64,000 nucleotides of DNA from Galeopsis tetrahit. Its lineage: Eukaryota; Streptophyta; Magnoliopsida; Lamiales; Lamiaceae. Shown piece after piece: positions 33,742 through 45,328 of this stretch. Position 1 is the stretch's first letter, and each line of letters begins with the position of its first letter. Below the pieces are notes generated by a model. It did not search any database. It was given only the letters and a program-made list of their open reading frames with translations, and had not been told where the DNA came from. The position numbers and the translations under genes are program-made. Location of the stretch: positions 4,590,501-4,654,500 of the forward strand of contig OY776123.1 of NCBI GenBank assembly GCA_963675135.1, read 5' to 3'.

Positions 33742-35518
33742 ATGGCGCAGTGCATCTTCGAGCAGCTCAAATCTCAGCCCACATGGTTTCTCCTCCTTCT
33801 CTCTCTAGGCTCCTTCTCTCTCCTCAAACTCGCCTTCTCAATTCTTAACTGGGTCTATGTCAATTTCCTCCGACCCGGCAAAAATCTGAAGAAATACGGG
33901 TCATGGGCTCTAATCACGGGCCCCACCGACGGCATCGGAAAAGCCTTCGCTTTTCAGCTCGCCAGAAAAGGGCTCAACCTCGTTCTAGTGGGTCGGAACC
34001 CGGATAAACTCAAGGACGTCTCAGAAGCCATCAAGTCCAAATCCGGGTCGACCCAGATCAGGACCGTAGTTGTGGATTTCTCCGGCGATTTAGACGACGG
34101 CGTTTCGAGGATTAAGGAGACTATTGAAGGATTGGATGTTGGGTTGTTGATTAATAATGTGGGGGTTTCGTATCCGTACGCTAGATTCTTTCACGAAGTT
34201 GATGATAAGTTATTGAATGATTTGATTAAGGTGAATGTTGAGGGCACCACCAAAGTTACACAGGCTGTTTTGCCTGGGATGTTGAAGAGGAAAAAGGGGG
34301 CTATTGTCAACATTGGCTCTGGTGCTGCTATGGTTATTCCTGCTGATCCACTTTATTCTGTTTATGCTGCAACTAAAGCGTGAGTATCTTTTTCCCTTTT
34401 CTTGATTTGGATTGTTTAATGTTTAATGAGTTGATCTTGTGAAGTTTGACTTGGCTTGTTAGCTCATTTAGTGTTTGATTGACTTTTATTTGTGTTTGAT
34501 TTTGGAATTGATTTGACTGAAAGTGGATTAGATATGTTAAATGCCATTGCTCTTTTGTGCCTTTTAGATGCTAGTTTCTTTTGTGCCTTTTTCGAATTTG
34601 AATGGTTGCATATTAGTGTTAATTTTGGGGACTGAATAAGTATATGGAGATTTTGAAATGTAGGAGATTAGTTTATATGATTGCTGAAAGGTGTTGGTTT
34701 GTTGTCCCTGTGTTATGCTGATTTGAGTGAGACTTATTCGATGATGGTACTTTGTTCAAACCAAATAAGTTGTGGTTGTGGTTGTTGTTTTAGGTATGTT
34801 GATCAGTTCTCGCGGTGCCTCTATGTGGAGTACAAGAAGAGTGGGATCGACGTGCAGTGTCAGGTGCGTTTACTCGTACACAAAATGGTTTTAGCTCGAT
34901 GAATGTGTCATGATGCTCTGTTTTTGTGTGTTTGAAAATATAAAACAATTCTGGATCACTATAGGTTTATGAACTTGAACAACATAAAGTAATGGCAACT
35001 GTTAAGGTGTGAATTGGTCTGTTGCAGAAGAATTTATCTGATACATACATACAGAATGAATGATTTTTGAAAGATTTGAAGGGTTTCAAGATAATAAGTA
35101 TCTCGTTCATCACAATTCTTAGTTTTGCATATCAATTCAGTGTTGTGCAGTGGTTCTAAGGTTTATGACAGTAATTTCGTTTAGATTAGATTCACTCTCT
35201 CCAAATATCTATCTAATCATTTCATTCTTTATCGGAGTCTGATTTTTTATGAAATATGGTCAGGTACCGTTGTATGTTGCAACGAAGATGGCATCAATAA
35301 AAAGGTCGTCCTTCTTTGTGCCATCGACAGATGGGTATGCTCGTGCAGCTCTGCGTTGGATTGGGTATGAACCTCGTTGCACTCCTTACTGGCCCCACTC
35401 CCTCCTATGGGCCTTAGCAACTTCTTTACCCGAGTGGGTCGTTGATGCTTGGCGTCTCAGCTTCTGCCTTGCTATTAGAAAGAGAGGGCAGCTCAAGGAC
35501 TCCAGGAAGAACGAATAG
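33742..35518 (+). CDS. KCR1: Very-long-chain 3-oxoacyl-CoA reductase
   Basis: Three exons, 33742-34379, 34794-34863 and 35264-35518, give 320 residues (Arabidopsis KCR1 has 318). KCR1 does the first reduction of the ER fatty-acid elongase (3-ketoacyl-CoA to 3-hydroxyacyl-CoA, NADPH) for cuticular wax, sphingolipid and seed-oil very-long-chain acids. An N-terminal membrane anchor (WFLLLLSLGSFSLLKLAF) is followed by the SDR fold: cofactor motif TGPTDGIG (59-66), NNVG (138-141), Ser193, and the YxxxK pair Tyr208/Lys212. The first intron falls just after the catalytic Lys. The C-terminus SRKNE resembles a weak dilysine-type ER retrieval signal. Everything needed for activity is present. Confidence 0.95.
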
Positions 35519-35933
35519 AACAATAACAAGTCTCCACCCATTTCATCTCTACTTGACTATTGTAATTTTTCCTAATGTACAACACTACAACTTGATCATG
35601 TCTTTGTTTTTTATTTTTAATTCAATTTTTAGTGTTTCTGTTCTGACAAAATTTCACATTTAACGTTATCTTGCCTTCTTTTCCATACAATACAAGAGAT
35701 GTTGTAGTGTGTTGTCATTTGAGGATTTCTAGTCGATTATGGAATATTGTAGTGTAGTACTGTAGTGTAATAAGTTGGGGCAGATTTTATTGATTAAAAA
35801 AAAAAATAGTCTGCACTGAAAAATGAAAGATAAATAACCACAGAGAATCCCCCTCTTCTATATTGTCCAACAAATTATAGTACTACATTTTACAGTAGAT
35901 AAAGCATGTAATACAAAATTACTGTAGTAAGTT
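35519..35933. other. Convergent spacer between KCR1 and LPE1
   Basis: A 415-bp spacer holds the KCR1 3' UTR and, on the other strand, the LPE1 3' UTR. No other feature was seen. Confidence 0.6.
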
Positions 35934-38219
35934 TCACCTATGTAGTTCCTCACTCTCATTTGATGTCTCAATTTCTGCTCTCACAAATGGCTTACTTCTC
36001 CTCGGCACATCAGCTAATTTACTGAAGTCCGACAAATTCTTCCTGATCTCCACCTTCTTCTTTCTTTCCGGTGGTCGAGGCCCAAGATTAGCAACATCAA
36101 TCGTCGCCTCGTATAATTGTGCTGACTGAATCACAGCATCATAACCTTTAGCAGAAAGCACAAGCCCCTCATCTTGGGCCTTCAAATACATCTCATAAGC
36201 CACACGCGGCTTACCGTCCTTAGCAAGAGCCTCGATCAACATTTCATATGTAATCTCATTGGGGTTGATACTTTCAACTTTCATGCGCTCAAACCATCCG
36301 TACGCCTCACTTGCATGATTATTCCGAGCACAAGAGCTGATTATCGCGTTGAATGTCACAACCGTTGGATCAACGCCACATGTCACCATTTCTTTAATAA
36401 CGGAATCCACAATATCAGACTTCCCTTGGCCTGCATATATAGAAGCCATGATTGTGTAGGCATACAAATTTGGTTCAACACCAACTTTTACCATGTGTTT
36501 CCACACCTGAAGGGCCTCGTCGTAGAGCTTCCCTTTCTCAAGTGCACTAAGCAATGCCCCGTACGAGACTATTGTTGGCTTCTCTCCTTGTTCGACCATT
36601 CTCTTGAATATCTGAATAGCAGCTGATGTTTCTGCAGCTTTCGAACAAGCAACGAGTACAGAGTTCCATTCTCTGCTGCCCGGTTTAAGGCCTTTTTCTT
36701 CCATCTTGTTCACCAATCTCACACCCCATCTCCAAATTCCCTTTTTCCTAGCTGCATCCAAAAGTATATTAAAATGAGAGACGATTAATTCATACGACAT
36801 GTGATTTGGTTCCGGCCCTTTATCCAACAAATCCTCATAAATTTCCAAGGCTGCCCACCATTTTTTTGCCTTTCCCAATAGCCAAATGAGATGATTACAA
36901 ACTGATAGGCTTAATTCATCGCCTGTTTCTCTTAGCCTAGCATACAATTCCTTAGCCACCACACAATGCTCTTCTCGTGTGCACGCCCATATGAGGCGCT
37001 CGTGTTCTTCACGACCATGCTTCAATCCAGCCTTATCCATCTCGTTTAGCAGTTTCAGTACCTTAGTGCTTAAATTCTCAGGTTTCACAAGCCATCTTCG
37101 CATAACTTGGTAGCAAATACGAATCGCAAAGTTTTCTATCTTCGGATACTCAATGTTCCACCCCTCAACATCATCTTTCCCAATTTCACCTTTTTGGTAC
37201 TTATCTCTTACATCAACAAAGAAAGCTAAAGCTCCAAATCCATCCTCCAGTCTACGGTATGCAAATAAGACTGTAGAATACGACGCAGGAGATGGAGTCA
37301 CGCCTTTACTAGGCATATCTTCGAACAGTTGGAGGGCCTCAGTTTCTTTTCCTTCCTCTATGTAAATTCCCATTAAAGTGTTGCACGTCACTACATTAGG
37401 ATCCACCTCATCAACAGACATATCATTCAAGATTTCCTCAACCACACTAAACTTCCCAGCTTCCTTCACCGCCCCCAAAACACTGTTATATATGAAAAGA
37501 TTCGGCCCAATGGAAGAATCAGCCTCTCTGCTCTTTCTCTTGAGCCATTCATAGAGAGCAATCGCCGCATCTAGCTTTTTCTCTTTGCCAAAGCCCCTAA
37601 TTATGGTGGAAAATACTTGAAGGGGAAGAAGCTCTTTTTCCTTCTTAAGAACTTCTTCCACATCATCAGCAGTTTTAGACAAACGTAATCTCCACGCCAA
37701 TGCACGAACATCAATCCTTCGATTATTCCCATTTTGAACTTTTTCTGCAAGATCAACACTACTTTTTTTCCTATCATCATCATCCTCATCATCATCACCA
37801 CCATTATTTGAACCACCATATCTATTTACATTATTAGATTCTACACTATCTCCCTCCTCAGAAGACTCATTTTCTTCATCTTTTCCAACTGTGGGTTCAT
37901 CCAAAGCCCATTTAAGGGCAAAGGCCGCACCAACTGAATCTTTCTTTGTCTTACACAAGACATTGATTGCGTTTCTAGAGCTTAGATAAGAACATTTCCA
38001 TTTTAACTCACAGGCCCCTGTTCTAAAACCTCTAAAATAACTCGAAAAATAACAGGAAATGTCGCATAGATTCAATTTTTTCCTTCTCTCAACCAATTTA
38101 AGTGAAGTACATAAAGAATAAAGCTCTAAATCCAAGTGGTGTACCAGACAAGAGTGAGAAGATTCAGTTGCGGAAGGCCAAATTGTGAGAGCTTGCATAT
38201 TGTGGCCCGATAACTTCAC
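35934..38219 (-). CDS. LPE1: PPR protein LOW PHOTOSYNTHETIC EFFICIENCY 1, chloroplastic
   Basis: A single open frame of 761 residues. Residues 1 to about 95 are Ser/Arg/Lys-rich and fit a plastid transit peptide. An acidic, Asn-rich low-complexity stretch (about 109-150, including GDDDEDDDDR) follows. P-class PPR repeats run from about 200 to 690 (FSTIIRGFGKEKKLDAAIAL, YNSVLGAVKEAG, YGALLSALEKGKLYDEALQV, TFNAIISSCARNNHASEAYG, and so on). The CYQVMRRWLV, HLIWLLGKAKKWWAALEIYE and LADVPRRSKPF segments are characteristic of LPE1. In Arabidopsis LPE1 helps translate psbA (D1) mRNA for photosystem II. The first ATG at 38219 is used; an in-frame ATG at residue 8 is possible. Arabidopsis LPE1 is 665 residues; the extra length is N-terminal. 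Confidence 0.88.
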   Translation of the reverse strand: MKLSGHNMQALTIWPSATESSHSCLVHHLDLELYSLCTSLKLVERRKKLNLCDISCYFSSYFRGFRTGACELKWKCSYLSSRNAINVLCKTKKDSVGAAFALKWALDEPTVGKDEENESSEEGDSVESNNVNRYGGSNNGGDDDEDDDDRKKSSVDLAEKVQNGNNRRIDVRALAWRLRLSKTADDVEEVLKKEKELLPLQVFSTIIRGFGKEKKLDAAIALYEWLKRKSREADSSIGPNLFIYNSVLGAVKEAGKFSVVEEILNDMSVDEVDPNVVTCNTLMGIYIEEGKETEALQLFEDMPSKGVTPSPASYSTVLFAYRRLEDGFGALAFFVDVRDKYQKGEIGKDDVEGWNIEYPKIENFAIRICYQVMRRWLVKPENLSTKVLKLLNEMDKAGLKHGREEHERLIWACTREEHCVVAKELYARLRETGDELSLSVCNHLIWLLGKAKKWWAALEIYEDLLDKGPEPNHMSYELIVSHFNILLDAARKKGIWRWGVRLVNKMEEKGLKPGSREWNSVLVACSKAAETSAAIQIFKRMVEQGEKPTIVSYGALLSALEKGKLYDEALQVWKHMVKVGVEPNLYAYTIMASIYAGQGKSDIVDSVIKEMVTCGVDPTVVTFNAIISSCARNNHASEAYGWFERMKVESINPNEITYEMLIEALAKDGKPRVAYEMYLKAQDEGLVLSAKGYDAVIQSAQLYEATIDVANLGPRPPERKKKVEIRKNLSDFSKLADVPRRSKPFVRAEIETSNESEELHR

Positions 38220-39379
38220 AAACTAAAGCAGATTTCCGAATTCCACGAGAAATTGAGGAAACATATGCAAGCATTTAACCTTAAACAAATTTGAACAAGT
38301 GATGAAATTGTACCTGTGATTGTTGAGGTTTCAGAGTAGTGCTGGATAATTCTCACCCATTCATGATGAGTATGGGAATTATTGATTCTGAGCCACGAAT
38401 ATGGACTCAGACATAAACGACGCCGTTCTCAGGCCCGTTCGGCGGGTACACTGTTGGGCTGATACTTGTGGGCTTTTCTTTGGGCCTGACTATTTGCACC
38501 TCCATTTAAATGGAGATCGGTTTAATAATATAATAATTATTCGAAAAATTTAAAATACCATTTTAGTAAAAGGTATCATACTAGATGGACCCTTCTACTG
38601 TACGCACCCCTCTAAACCCTCCACTAGGGGTGTAAACGAGCCGAATAGTGCTGAGCTCGAAATTCGACTCGATTGTTATACTCGAAGTTCGAAATTCGAC
38701 TCGACTCGATTGAGCTTAAAATTTTAAAGATCGAGCTCGACTCGACTCGATTACCTATATAATTTTTAAAATTAATAATAAAACATATTTTTTCTAAAAT
38801 AAACTCGAGGTTGACTCAATTACCTGTATATAAATATAAATAATATATTAATAGTAAAATAGTAAATAATATAATAATATATTAATAGTAAAATAGTAAA
38901 TATAAATATAAATATAAATAATATATTAATAGTAAAATAATAACATATTTTTTCTATTCCACCATACCAATCATACACTGAGTGTTAGTAACAAATATAT
39001 GGAATTTATGTCCCACGTCTAAAATAAGTAAAAGAAACATTAGAAGATAAACACATATTAGATTTATTGCACATTGAAATAGTAGATGATATAAGAAAGA
39101 AAAGTTATATAAAACTAAGAAGGATCTTCTATATGTAGTCAGAGTATCGTAACATGTCGTAATAACTACCGTAGTCAGTTAATCTAAGCCATTAAAAATC
39201 TAATCTAAAGGTTTAGATTTGATTACCTATTACCTTTTGTAAATTTTACGATATGTATTGTCGTAATGTGTCGCAATATGCCATAAATTTATATTTTCTA
39301 TTAAATTAAATTAATTAAAATATATTATTGTAAATTTACATTTTTATCCTTATACAATAAAATAATTTATTACAACAAT
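38220..39379. other. LPE1 upstream region and repeats
   Basis: The first ~250 bp hold the LPE1 5' UTR and promoter. A CGAG-rich repeat lies at 38628-38860, followed by AT-rich sequence with short reiterations (ATATTAATAGTAAAATA). No gene was seen. Confidence 0.55.
38628..38860. repeat. Dispersed CTCGA/TCGAG-rich repeat, copy 2 (truncated)
   Basis: It starts TAGGGGTGTAAACGAGCC and matches the first half of the 30797-31215 repeat, including TTAAAATTTTAAAGAT and CCTATATAATTTTTAAAATT. The far end is missing. Confidence 0.65.
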
Positions 39380-39690
39380 TATCTACACCCGCTAATTTTA
39401 TGAGTTCACCCCAAATCATTTTTTACCATAGTTATCTGCACCCATTCATTTTATGAGTTCACCCAAATCATTTTTTACCATAGTTATCTGCACCCATTCA
39501 TTTTATGAGTTCACCCCCAAATCATTTCTTTTTTACAACGGTTATCTACACCCGCTCATTTTATGAGTTCACCCCAAATTATATTTTTACCAAAGTTATC
39601 TGCACCCGCTCATTTTATGAGTTCACCCCCAAATTATTTTTATACCACAATTATCTGCACCCGCTCATTTTATGAGTTCACCCCAAAATA
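39380..39690. repeat. Six-copy ~55-bp tandem array, left arm
   Basis: Units follow TTATCTxCACCCxxTxATTTTATGAGTTCACCCC(C)AAATxATTTTT. They differ from each other at a few positions. Confidence 0.88.
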
Positions 39691-40049
39691 TTTTTTTAAA
39701 AATAATTACATTTAAAAGACTATATTATTTTTTATTAATTAACACAAAATATAATAAAATCAACCATAATTTATACATTTGCAATCTACAACCGAGTCAT
39801 TGTCGAGTTACCGTCGATTCACCACCAAATCACTCATATTTTTAGAAAAAAAATCGTAAAAACATAATTAAAAAAACTATCGAGATTAGGCACGAATTTC
39901 AATTGTTTTTCTTTTATAATTTTTCTTCCAATTTTCAATTTTTATTCCAAACTTTTTATTTCTTCGTTTTTTTTGTTTCCTACTTTTTTTTCTTTAGTAT
40001 ATTTTTTAGTTTTAATACAAAATAATATTATATGTATGATTTTATTATA

Positions 40050-40263
40050 ATCCCTCCGTCCCAGTGAAAGCTTCTCATGAGCTTCAGACACAGAGGTTAA
40101 AAAATATGATATAATAAGTGGATGTATGAGAGGTGATGTGATTGAGAGAGAGAAGAATATAATGAAATGTGAGAGAGAATAGTTTGGCAAAAAAGGAATG
40201 AGTAACTTTCATTGGGACAAACGAATAAGGAAAGTTTGGCAGATTTCAATAGGAAAGAGGGAG
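40050..40263. mobile_element. Stowaway MITE nested in the foldback element
   Basis: The left end ATCCCTCCGTCCCAGTGAAA and the right end AATAGGAAAGAGGGAG are bounded by TA. It is the same family as 9250-9476. It sits where the left inverted arm stops matching the right arm. Confidence 0.82.
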
Positions 40264-40265
40264 TA

Positions 40266-40735
40266 GTCGGTAATACAACAAGTAATAACCAGTAATACCA
40301 TAAACAGCAATCAGTAATACAATTAACAATAATTAGTAATACCACGAACATTAATCAGTAATACCATTAATATTAATCAGTAAAATTTTATACAATAACA
40401 AATAATTTCACACATCTAATTATATTCAATAATACAAAAAATGATTATCAGTAATACCATGAACAATAAGTAGTAATACCATGAACATTGAATAGTAATA
40501 TCTCATACAATAACAAATAATTCCACAAATCTAATTATATTCAATAATACAAAAAATAATTATCAGTAATACCATAAACAATAATATGTAATACCATAAA
40601 AATAATAATAATCAGTAATACCACAATTAATAATCAATAATCATTAATATTAATTTAATAGTGTATTAATAGTAATACCGCAATCAATAACTAGTAATAC
40701 CAGTATCAATAATACCAATACCAATAATACCATAA
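40266..40735. repeat. Reiterated CAGTAATACC short repeats
   Basis: At least a dozen imperfect copies of a 20-30-bp unit, (C)AGTAATACCATxAACAATAAT, in degenerate tandem order. Confidence 0.75.
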
Positions 40736-40739
40736 AAAA

Positions 40740-41410
40740 AAGTGGAGAGAGTGCAGATTGGGGTGTACTAAAGAAAATATAGGATGCACATTACCAAGCC
40801 CAATTGAAGGAAACCATAGCCCAATGGGAGGACACCCTAGGTCAGTAGTCGTCGCTTGGGATTTCATCAGCAAGGTCACCGGCTCCGAGTGTCGTCTGGT
40901 CAGAGATCCATCAGCAACATACTCACAGTCCTCCGTCGGGCCGTCGTCAGTCGGAGGAAGAGGCTGCGCAGGAGAAGGGTGAAGAAGACGGATGAAGAAG
41001 ACGGATGAAGCAATGTAGCTTCGATTTGGACAGAGATGAACGACGAGAGAGAGACAACGTCGATCCGAGTGTTGCAGGCGAGCGTCGTTGATGTAGGAGA
41101 AGCTCCTGGATCGCGAACGCAAGGGAGATTGATCGAAGCAGTCGCGTCGGTGGTTGAAATGAGGAGAGGATTTCGGCCGCCATGGATCGTGGCCGAGATG
41201 GAAGATTATGTCGATTGTTATGGAAGTGAAGAATCGCGATTGCGATTCGAGGAGGGGTCTCGGGCTTCAGCGGCCGAGACCGAAGCGCCGCCGTCGCCGT
41301 CGAGGGGGTGGTCGGGCATGGTGGTGGCTGGGTCACCCGCCGACATGCATGGATTTCCGGCAGGTCCTTTACTCATCAAATTAAAATTAAAATTTAGGTA
41401 CACCGCCGAT
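40740..41410. other. GC-rich payload of the foldback element, possible captured gene fragment
   Basis: This ~670-bp block is far richer in G+C and CpG than its flanks. Overlapping open frames of 127 codons (plus, 41036-41419) and 129 codons (minus, 40947-41336) exist but show no domain I recognise. The composition resembles 5' parts of host genes, as caught by Pack-MULEs. The source gene is unknown. Confidence 0.45.
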
Positions 41411-41779
41411 CGAGTTTAATAAAATTATACCTATAATATTGTTTTGTATTAAAATTTAAAAAATACACATGCAAAAAATGGAAATGAAAGACAGGAAAAT
41501 TTAAAAAGGAAAAGAAAAAAAAAACAAGGAAATAAAAAATTTGAAAAAATAAATGGAAATGGGAAGAAAAAAGAAAAAGAGGAGGGGGAAGAAAAATTAA
41601 AAAGAAAAAAATTGAGATTTGTGGCTAATTTCGATAGTTTTTTATTAATTATATTTTTAAGCATTTTTTTTTAAATATGGGTGATTTGGTGGTGAATTGA
41701 TTTTTTAGAGTTTATTTTATTATATTTTGTGTAAAATAATAAAAGGATAATATAGTCTTTTAAATGTGATTATTTTTTA

Positions 41780-42100
41780 AAAAATATTTTGGGGTGCACT
41801 CATAAAATGTGCGAGTGCAAATAACCGTGGTAAAACAATAATTTGGGGGTGAACTCATAAAATGAGCGAGTGCAAATAATTGTGGTAAAAAATAATTTGG
41901 GGGTGAACTCATAGAATGAGCGGGTGTAGATAACTGTTGTAAAAAATAAATGATTTGGGGGTGAACTCATTAAATGAGCGGGTGCAGATAATTGTTGTAA
42001 AAATATGATTTGGGGGTGAATTCATTAAATTAGCGGGTGCAGATAATTGTAGTAAAAATATGATTAGGGGGTGCACTCATTAAATTAGTGGGTGCAGGTA
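41780..42100. repeat. Six-copy ~55-bp tandem array, right arm (inverted)
   Basis: Units follow TTTGGGGGTGAACTCATxAAATxAGCGGGTGCAGATAATTGTxGTAAAAA, the reverse complement of the left array. Confidence 0.88.
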
Positions 42101-42714
42101 AAATATAAATAAAATTTAAAAAGAAGGGTAATATAGTAAATAACAAAATATAATTTAAATAATGCTAAAAATAACTGAAACCTGTATGACAGGTAGCAGA
42201 TCGTTTTTACGATTACGACGCCACATGGCGCGATTCGTAAAATGTGACTACCGTAAGAATTGCCCAACTAAGAGGGTTAGTAACAAACTATATAAAACTA
42301 AGAGTTATATAACAAACATATGGGGATTTTATGTTCCGTCGATTTTTTTATAAATATTGTGAAAATATCAATTTTTTTCAATATCGATAACTACGAAAAA
42401 TGAATATATCGAGAATATTTTCAAATATCTTCATCTTTGCTTACAACTAGTAAGAAACAAATTTAATAATTTTATAAGATACTATATACGGTATTTAATA
42501 AACACGAGATGTATTTCCAAAGAACATTACATGACATCCAACATCCAACTTGTTGTCTGTCTGTCTTTAACAACACAAGAAAATATATATATATATAAAA
42601 AAAAAAAATCATTCTTTTTTGTTCTTTAATTTCCAACGGCAATTAACACAACATATCACGTGGCATGTAAATATCACGGCTGTCATATAAAATTAATACT
42701 CCGTATAAATTGTA

Positions 42715-42919
42715 CTCCTCTGTCTCATTAAAAATTATCCAACTTTCATTTTTCGTTCATAGTAAAAGTTACTCATTTTTTTTTTATAAACTACTTTTTC
42801 ATATTTTATTATATTTTTTCTCTCTCAATATCATATTATCTCTAATACAACTATTTATTCTATCACATTTCTTAATTATTTTATCTAAAGTTCATAAGTA
42901 ACTTTAACTGAGACGAATA
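42715..42919. mobile_element. Stowaway-type MITE (decayed right end)
   Basis: It begins CTCCTCTGTCTCATTAAAAA after TA and ends near TTTAACTGAGACGAATATA. The interior has TCTCTCTCAATATCATATTATCTC, typical of this family's T-rich strand. Confidence 0.6.
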
Positions 42920-42973
42920 TAATATATATTATAATGTGAATGATACATGTCTATATATATATAAATTAGAGTT

Positions 42974-43613
42974 AGTTGCAAAAAAAATCACGACATTTAC
43001 AGTTTTTATCAATTACAATATATTCTTTTTTTTTTTTTTTTGCAATTTGATACACCACCTTTTTAAGTTTTGCAATTCAATGCATTTGTTAAATTTCTGA
43101 CAACAATTAAATCACGATTTGATTGTCAAAGCTGTCGACGAAGGGTGACACATAAATGTCACGAATGATAAATAATTTATATTTTTAATTTTAAAACATT
43201 TTTAACTAAAAATCATTTTTAACTAAAAATAATACTAAAAAAATTATTTTAAAAATAAATCGTAAACCAATTTAATTATTATCATTTCCCTACAAAAATC
43301 AAAAGAACGGAACCGCGTCCTCCAAATCACAGTCCATAAAAAATAATGTAAAATTTTGTATATTATTTTTATTTAAAAACGTTTTTAAAATAAAATAAAA
43401 AATAAAATATTTTTTTTTATTGATCAGTCATGACATTTACATGGTCATTTGTGTAGAACTTTAACACGAATTCGGTATATACATCATTCATGTGTTGCCG
43501 AAAAATAAACTCATGCATTAAATTGCAAAACTTAAAAAGGTGGTGTATCGAATTGCAAAGAAAAAAAGAATATGTTGTAATTGATAAAAATTGTAAAGGT
43601 ACACTTTAACAAG
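42974..43613. mobile_element. DNA element with ~90-bp terminal inverted repeats
   Basis: The left arm TTTATCAATTACAATATATTC...GATACACCACCTTTTTAAGTTTTGCAATT is matched by the reverse complement of 43520-43605. The interior has no coding potential. The arms are long enough to form a stable hairpin transcript. Confidence 0.8.
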
Positions 43614-44636
43614 TGTAAAATATTTTATACAAATATTGAATTCCATATACCACCTTCACCTCCTTCTCCCTCTTCCCTCAGTGCAACTGTTTTTTTCTAA
43701 ATCATCGTCTACTAGTCTTCAGTTGTCGGTTTCTGCTCATGCTATTCTCTCAACACTTTCTTTGGTGTAGGTGTTTGAACCAACAACTCGATTTTTCCAA
43801 CGACACACGTAAAACTAGGTTGATAAATCTCTGTTGACCCCTTAGTTTTTAGTTTTTAATTAAAATGTTTTTCTTATTCTTAGTTTCTTAACTGTTTAGT
43901 TTATATTTTCCTTGTTCTTAGTTTTTTAGCAGTTTAGTTTATGTTTTTCATATTCTTAATTTTTCTCCTATTCAAGTTTACTAGATGTGAGTTTTGTCAT
44001 GTCTTTGTGCAGTTCTGTTGGGTTTTCTACATAACCTTTTGCGGTAATGTTCATTTGTCTTTGGCATGTTGGTATTTGGTGGATTTTTATCTTTTTCTTT
44101 TTTTGATTATTTTGACACTTGAATATCTTAGTGTAAAATATTTGTCTCGTATTAAAAATGGAGATCCAGACGTTGGTTGTAGGTAAGTATTACACTCGTC
44201 TCTCACTTTCTCACGACTGAAAGACAGCAGCGTTGTCGAGTTGATTTGTTTCAAATTTATGATCTGTCTTTTTTTTTTTTTTTTTTTAATCTTGTAACTC
44301 AAAACAAACAAAAAAAGGTAAAATGGGAAATGGGTGGGACAAAACAAATTAATTATGGTGTTGGGCTGGCAAATAAAAAATCGACACAAGTAATGCATGC
44401 ACCCACCAAAGTCGTTTACCAAGACAAGGATACCACCAAAATATATAAATCAATCTCCCTCACCCTACCTAAAATACCTATATCTCCATTTATAGTCCAC
44501 AAATTAAATATGAATTGACACTATTATAATCGACCAATCAAATCTTTGTCTATATTTCTGCAATTTAATTTGCTTTGCAAGGTTCAGAACTCAAAATTGG
44601 GTTTTAAGATAGTTAATTATTAAGAGTCTTTACATA

Positions 44637-44866
44637 CTCCTCCGTCCGCTTATAAGCTTCACGTTACTTTTTGACACAAAAATTAAAAAAAGTGATTAAA
44701 TAATAGATATAGTACAAGTGATGTGATTGAGAGAGGAGAGAGATAGAGAAAAAGTAAGTTATAAAGTGAAGTGTAAGAAAAAATACTTACCATAAAAGGT
44801 ATGAGAAGTTTATAGGCAGACAAACCAAAATAGTAAAATGGAAAATTTATAGACGGACGGAGGAAG
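44637..44866. mobile_element. Stowaway MITE upstream of MIR156/157
   Basis: CTCCTCCGTCCGCTTATAAG at the left and ATAGACGGACGGAGGAAG at the right, flanked by TA. It is 230 bp and lies about 470 bp upstream of the miRNA gene's TATA box. Confidence 0.85.
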
Positions 44867-44944
44867 TATTTATCTCAAAAAAAAAAAAAGTCTTTATGTA
44901 TTTAATATACATGGAAGACCTTTTATATGTGGATGGGCATACTT

Positions 44945-45150
44945 TTTAAAAAAGTGTAATAATGAGGAGAATTTTAAGGGGTAGTTTTGTAAATTTTTAT
45001 ATGTAAAATAAATAAATGAGTTGACTTGTGTGTATGTGTTGTGTTTTGGTCCAAAAGTAATATTAACATTTTATGTAAAATTGTGAATATTGTAAGAGTG
45101 AAGTTTATAAAGGTGTGAAAGGTATTGTGAAACATCACGAAAAATGCAGT
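44945..45150. repeat. Unclassified AT-rich dispersed repeat, copy 3
   Basis: It contains AAAAAAGTGTAATAATGA, TAAAATAAATAAATGAGTT, TTATGTAAAATTGTGAATAT and AGTTTATAAAG, in the same order as 33020-33215. Confidence 0.6.
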
Positions 45151-45245
45151 TTTTTTTTTTATGACACGATATTCGATCCAAGAATTGACTAATTCGAGGG
45201 GACCAATTCCACCGTCTATTTACGAGGATCACGAAAAAGAAAGTT
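45150..45245 (-). mobile_element. SINE fragment, diverged
   Basis: A T-run is followed by CGATATTCGATCCAAGAATT, GACTAATTCGAGGGGACCAA and a ...CACCGTCTATTTACGAGGATC block. These correspond position by position to the SINE at 1168-1359 with many substitutions. The head is missing. Confidence 0.7.
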
Positions 45246-45328
45246 TAAAAGGTATTGTGAAAGGGAGGGAGTACTATTAATTTAAGACGTACCTATCTAA
45301 CACCTTACACACACATATTTTTATCTAT

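Larger units (their letters stand above)
39380..42110. mobile_element. Foldback / Pack-MULE-like element with ~670-bp inverted arms
   Basis: The left arm (39380-40049) and right arm (about 41420-42110) are inverted copies. Each outer part is an array of six ~55-bp units containing CACCCGCTCATTTTATGAG (left) or its complement (right). Each inner part shares TTCACCACCAAATCAC, AACTATCGA.ATTAG and TTTTAATACAAAA.AATATTA. Between them are a nested MITE, reiterated CAGTAATACC units (40266-40735) and a GC-rich payload (about 40740-41400) unlike anything around it. Long TIRs with subterminal arrays and captured GC-rich DNA fit a Pack-MULE; no transposase or target duplication was found. Confidence 0.7.
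42111..45320. other. Intergenic DNA with MITEs upstream of the miRNA gene
   Basis: It contains MITEs at 42715-42919 and 44637-44866, a long-TIR element at 42974-43613, an unclassified repeat at 44945-45150 and a SINE fragment at 45150-45245. The 43640-44520 part has T-rich frames of up to 111 codons on both strands that look non-coding. No protein gene was seen. Confidence 0.55.

Noticed and set aside
40947..41419. 127- and 129-codon frames as genes
   Set aside because: They overlap on opposite strands inside the foldback element payload and show no domain; kept only as a possible captured fragment.
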